From Candidatus Pelearchaeum sp. (lineage in GTDB: Archaea > Thermoproteota > Nitrososphaeria_A > Caldarchaeales > Caldarchaeaceae), in the NCBI GenBank assembly GCA_015520425.1, contig WAQC01000059.1, positions 1 through 5,159 on the forward strand: a stretch of 5,159 bases of DNA, given 5' to 3'. Position 1 is the stretch's first letter. Every line of letters begins with the position of its first letter. The notes under the pieces are model-generated. The model had not been told where the DNA came from. It made no database searches and saw only the letters and a program-made list of their open reading frames with translations. The position numbers were made by a program, and so were the translations under genes. Of the stretch, positions 4,702-5,159 are shown piece after piece.

Positions 4702-5159
4702 GTGAAAGAGGAGGTCTACTGCTATCTCTGCGGCGAGCCGCGTGGGGATGTTGTGGATTGGCGCTGCCGCTCCTGCGGCGGCCCTCTAACACTCCAACAC
4801 GAAAATACCTTCTCAATACAACGTATAGCAACTACACGTTTTAGCATGTGGAGATATGCCCACGCGTTGGCGCCTTCTATCGTATGCGCGCCTGTTAGCC
4901 TAGGTGAGGGATGCACACCACTTGTAAATGCGATAAGGAGCAATATTTGGATGAAGTTGGAGCATGTTATGCCCACTCTATCCTTCAAGGATAGGGGCTC
5001 AGCCGCGCTGATGAGTTATGTCCGCTCCTTCGCTGGTAGTAGGAACATCAGGGGCGTGTCTGAGGACTCGTCTGGTAATGCTGGGGCATCAATAGCAGCT
5101 TACGCATCATACGCTGGGCTTGAGTGCAGGATATTCGCACCCACCACAATCTCGGAGCA
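4702..5159 (+). CDS. thrC: Threonine synthase-family PLP enzyme (5' part, runs off right edge)
   Basis: The first 152 codons of a fold-type II pyridoxal-phosphate enzyme of the threonine synthase family; the symbol is given at family level. Threonine synthase converts O-phosphohomoserine to threonine and phosphate. The protein opens with a zinc ribbon: Cys7 and Cys10, then Cys22 and Cys25 (C-x2-C-x11-C-x2-C), as in archaeal members. GEGCTPL (about 69-75) is the usual entry motif of the catalytic domain. SFKDRGS (94-100) contains the PLP-binding Lys96, and EDSSGNAGAS (121-130) is the cofactor phosphate-binding loop. Textbook threonine synthases read closer to STGNTSAS in that loop, so a paralogous amino-acid enzyme is possible. 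The start is GTG at 4702: the overlapping ATG at 4700 reads straight into TGA, and the ribbon begins within seven residues. GAGG lies 8 bases upstream. The frame stays open to the window end, so the stop, the C-terminal half and any partner gene are unseen. Confidence 0.85.
   Translation, partial: MKEEVYCYLCGEPRGDVVDWRCRSCGGPLTLQHENTFSIQRIATTRFSMWRYAHALAPSIVCAPVSLGEGCTPLVNAIRSNIWMKLEHVMPTLSFKDRGSAALMSYVRSFAGSRNIRGVSEDSSGNAGASIAAYASYAGLECRIFAPTTISE

Noticed and set aside
4722..4988. Open frame on the - strand opposite the start of the threonine synthase-like gene
   Set aside because: The + strand frame here carries the zinc ribbon and PLP-enzyme motifs. The - strand translation has no domain and no promoter context.
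1..5159. CRISPR array, insertion sequence, tRNA or rRNA, toxin-antitoxin or defence module
   Set aside because: I saw no regularly spaced direct repeats, transposase motifs, tRNA-like cloverleaf, or small overlapping toxin-antitoxin-like pair on either strand.

Overview
The window looks like a piece of a thermophilic archaeal chromosome, most likely from the Thermoproteota (crenarchaeal or aigarchaeal-type lineages). The evidence is a stand-alone eIF2B-like protein, a family 5 (UDGb-type) iron-sulfur uracil-DNA glycosylase, an archaeal-type threonine-synthase relative with an N-terminal zinc ribbon, heavy use of AGG/AGA arginine and ATA isoleucine codons, frequent TTG/GTG starts, and short A/T boxes placed like archaeal TATA elements. 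The exact taxon cannot be read from this sequence.

Layout. Bases 1-245 are a pyrimidine-rich left flank with no supportable gene; a TTTAAA box and a GGAGGT ribosome-binding site lie at its right end. Then come four closely packed + strand genes that look like one operon: an NADPH:quinone reductase-like dehydrogenase (246-1268), an eIF2B-like protein (1265-2119), a glyoxalase II-type metallo-beta-lactamase-fold hydrolase (2145-2798) and a family 5 uracil-DNA glycosylase (2795-3517). Genes 1/2 and 3/4 overlap by 4 bases (TTGA and ATGA), and genes 2/3 are about 25 bases apart. A 12-helix MFS transporter lies on the - strand (3498-4637) and overlaps the glycosylase tail to tail by 20 bases. A 64-base divergent promoter region (4638-4701) separates the transporter from a threonine synthase-family gene (4702 onward) that runs off the right edge.

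How the genes relate. The compact operon mixes redox chemistry, an orphan eIF2B-like fold, thioester-type hydrolysis and base-excision repair. No single pathway links them, so the grouping may be co-transcription of housekeeping genes. Two enzymes deviate informatively from their best-known relatives: the dehydrogenase has lost the catalytic-zinc ligands but kept a structural-zinc loop, and the eIF2B-like protein lacks the catalytic cysteine of ribose-1,5-bisphosphate and methylthioribose-1-phosphate isomerases. The threonine synthase relative carries a variant phosphate-binding loop. I see no CRISPR array, insertion sequence, tRNA or rRNA, and nothing I can honestly call a new system.
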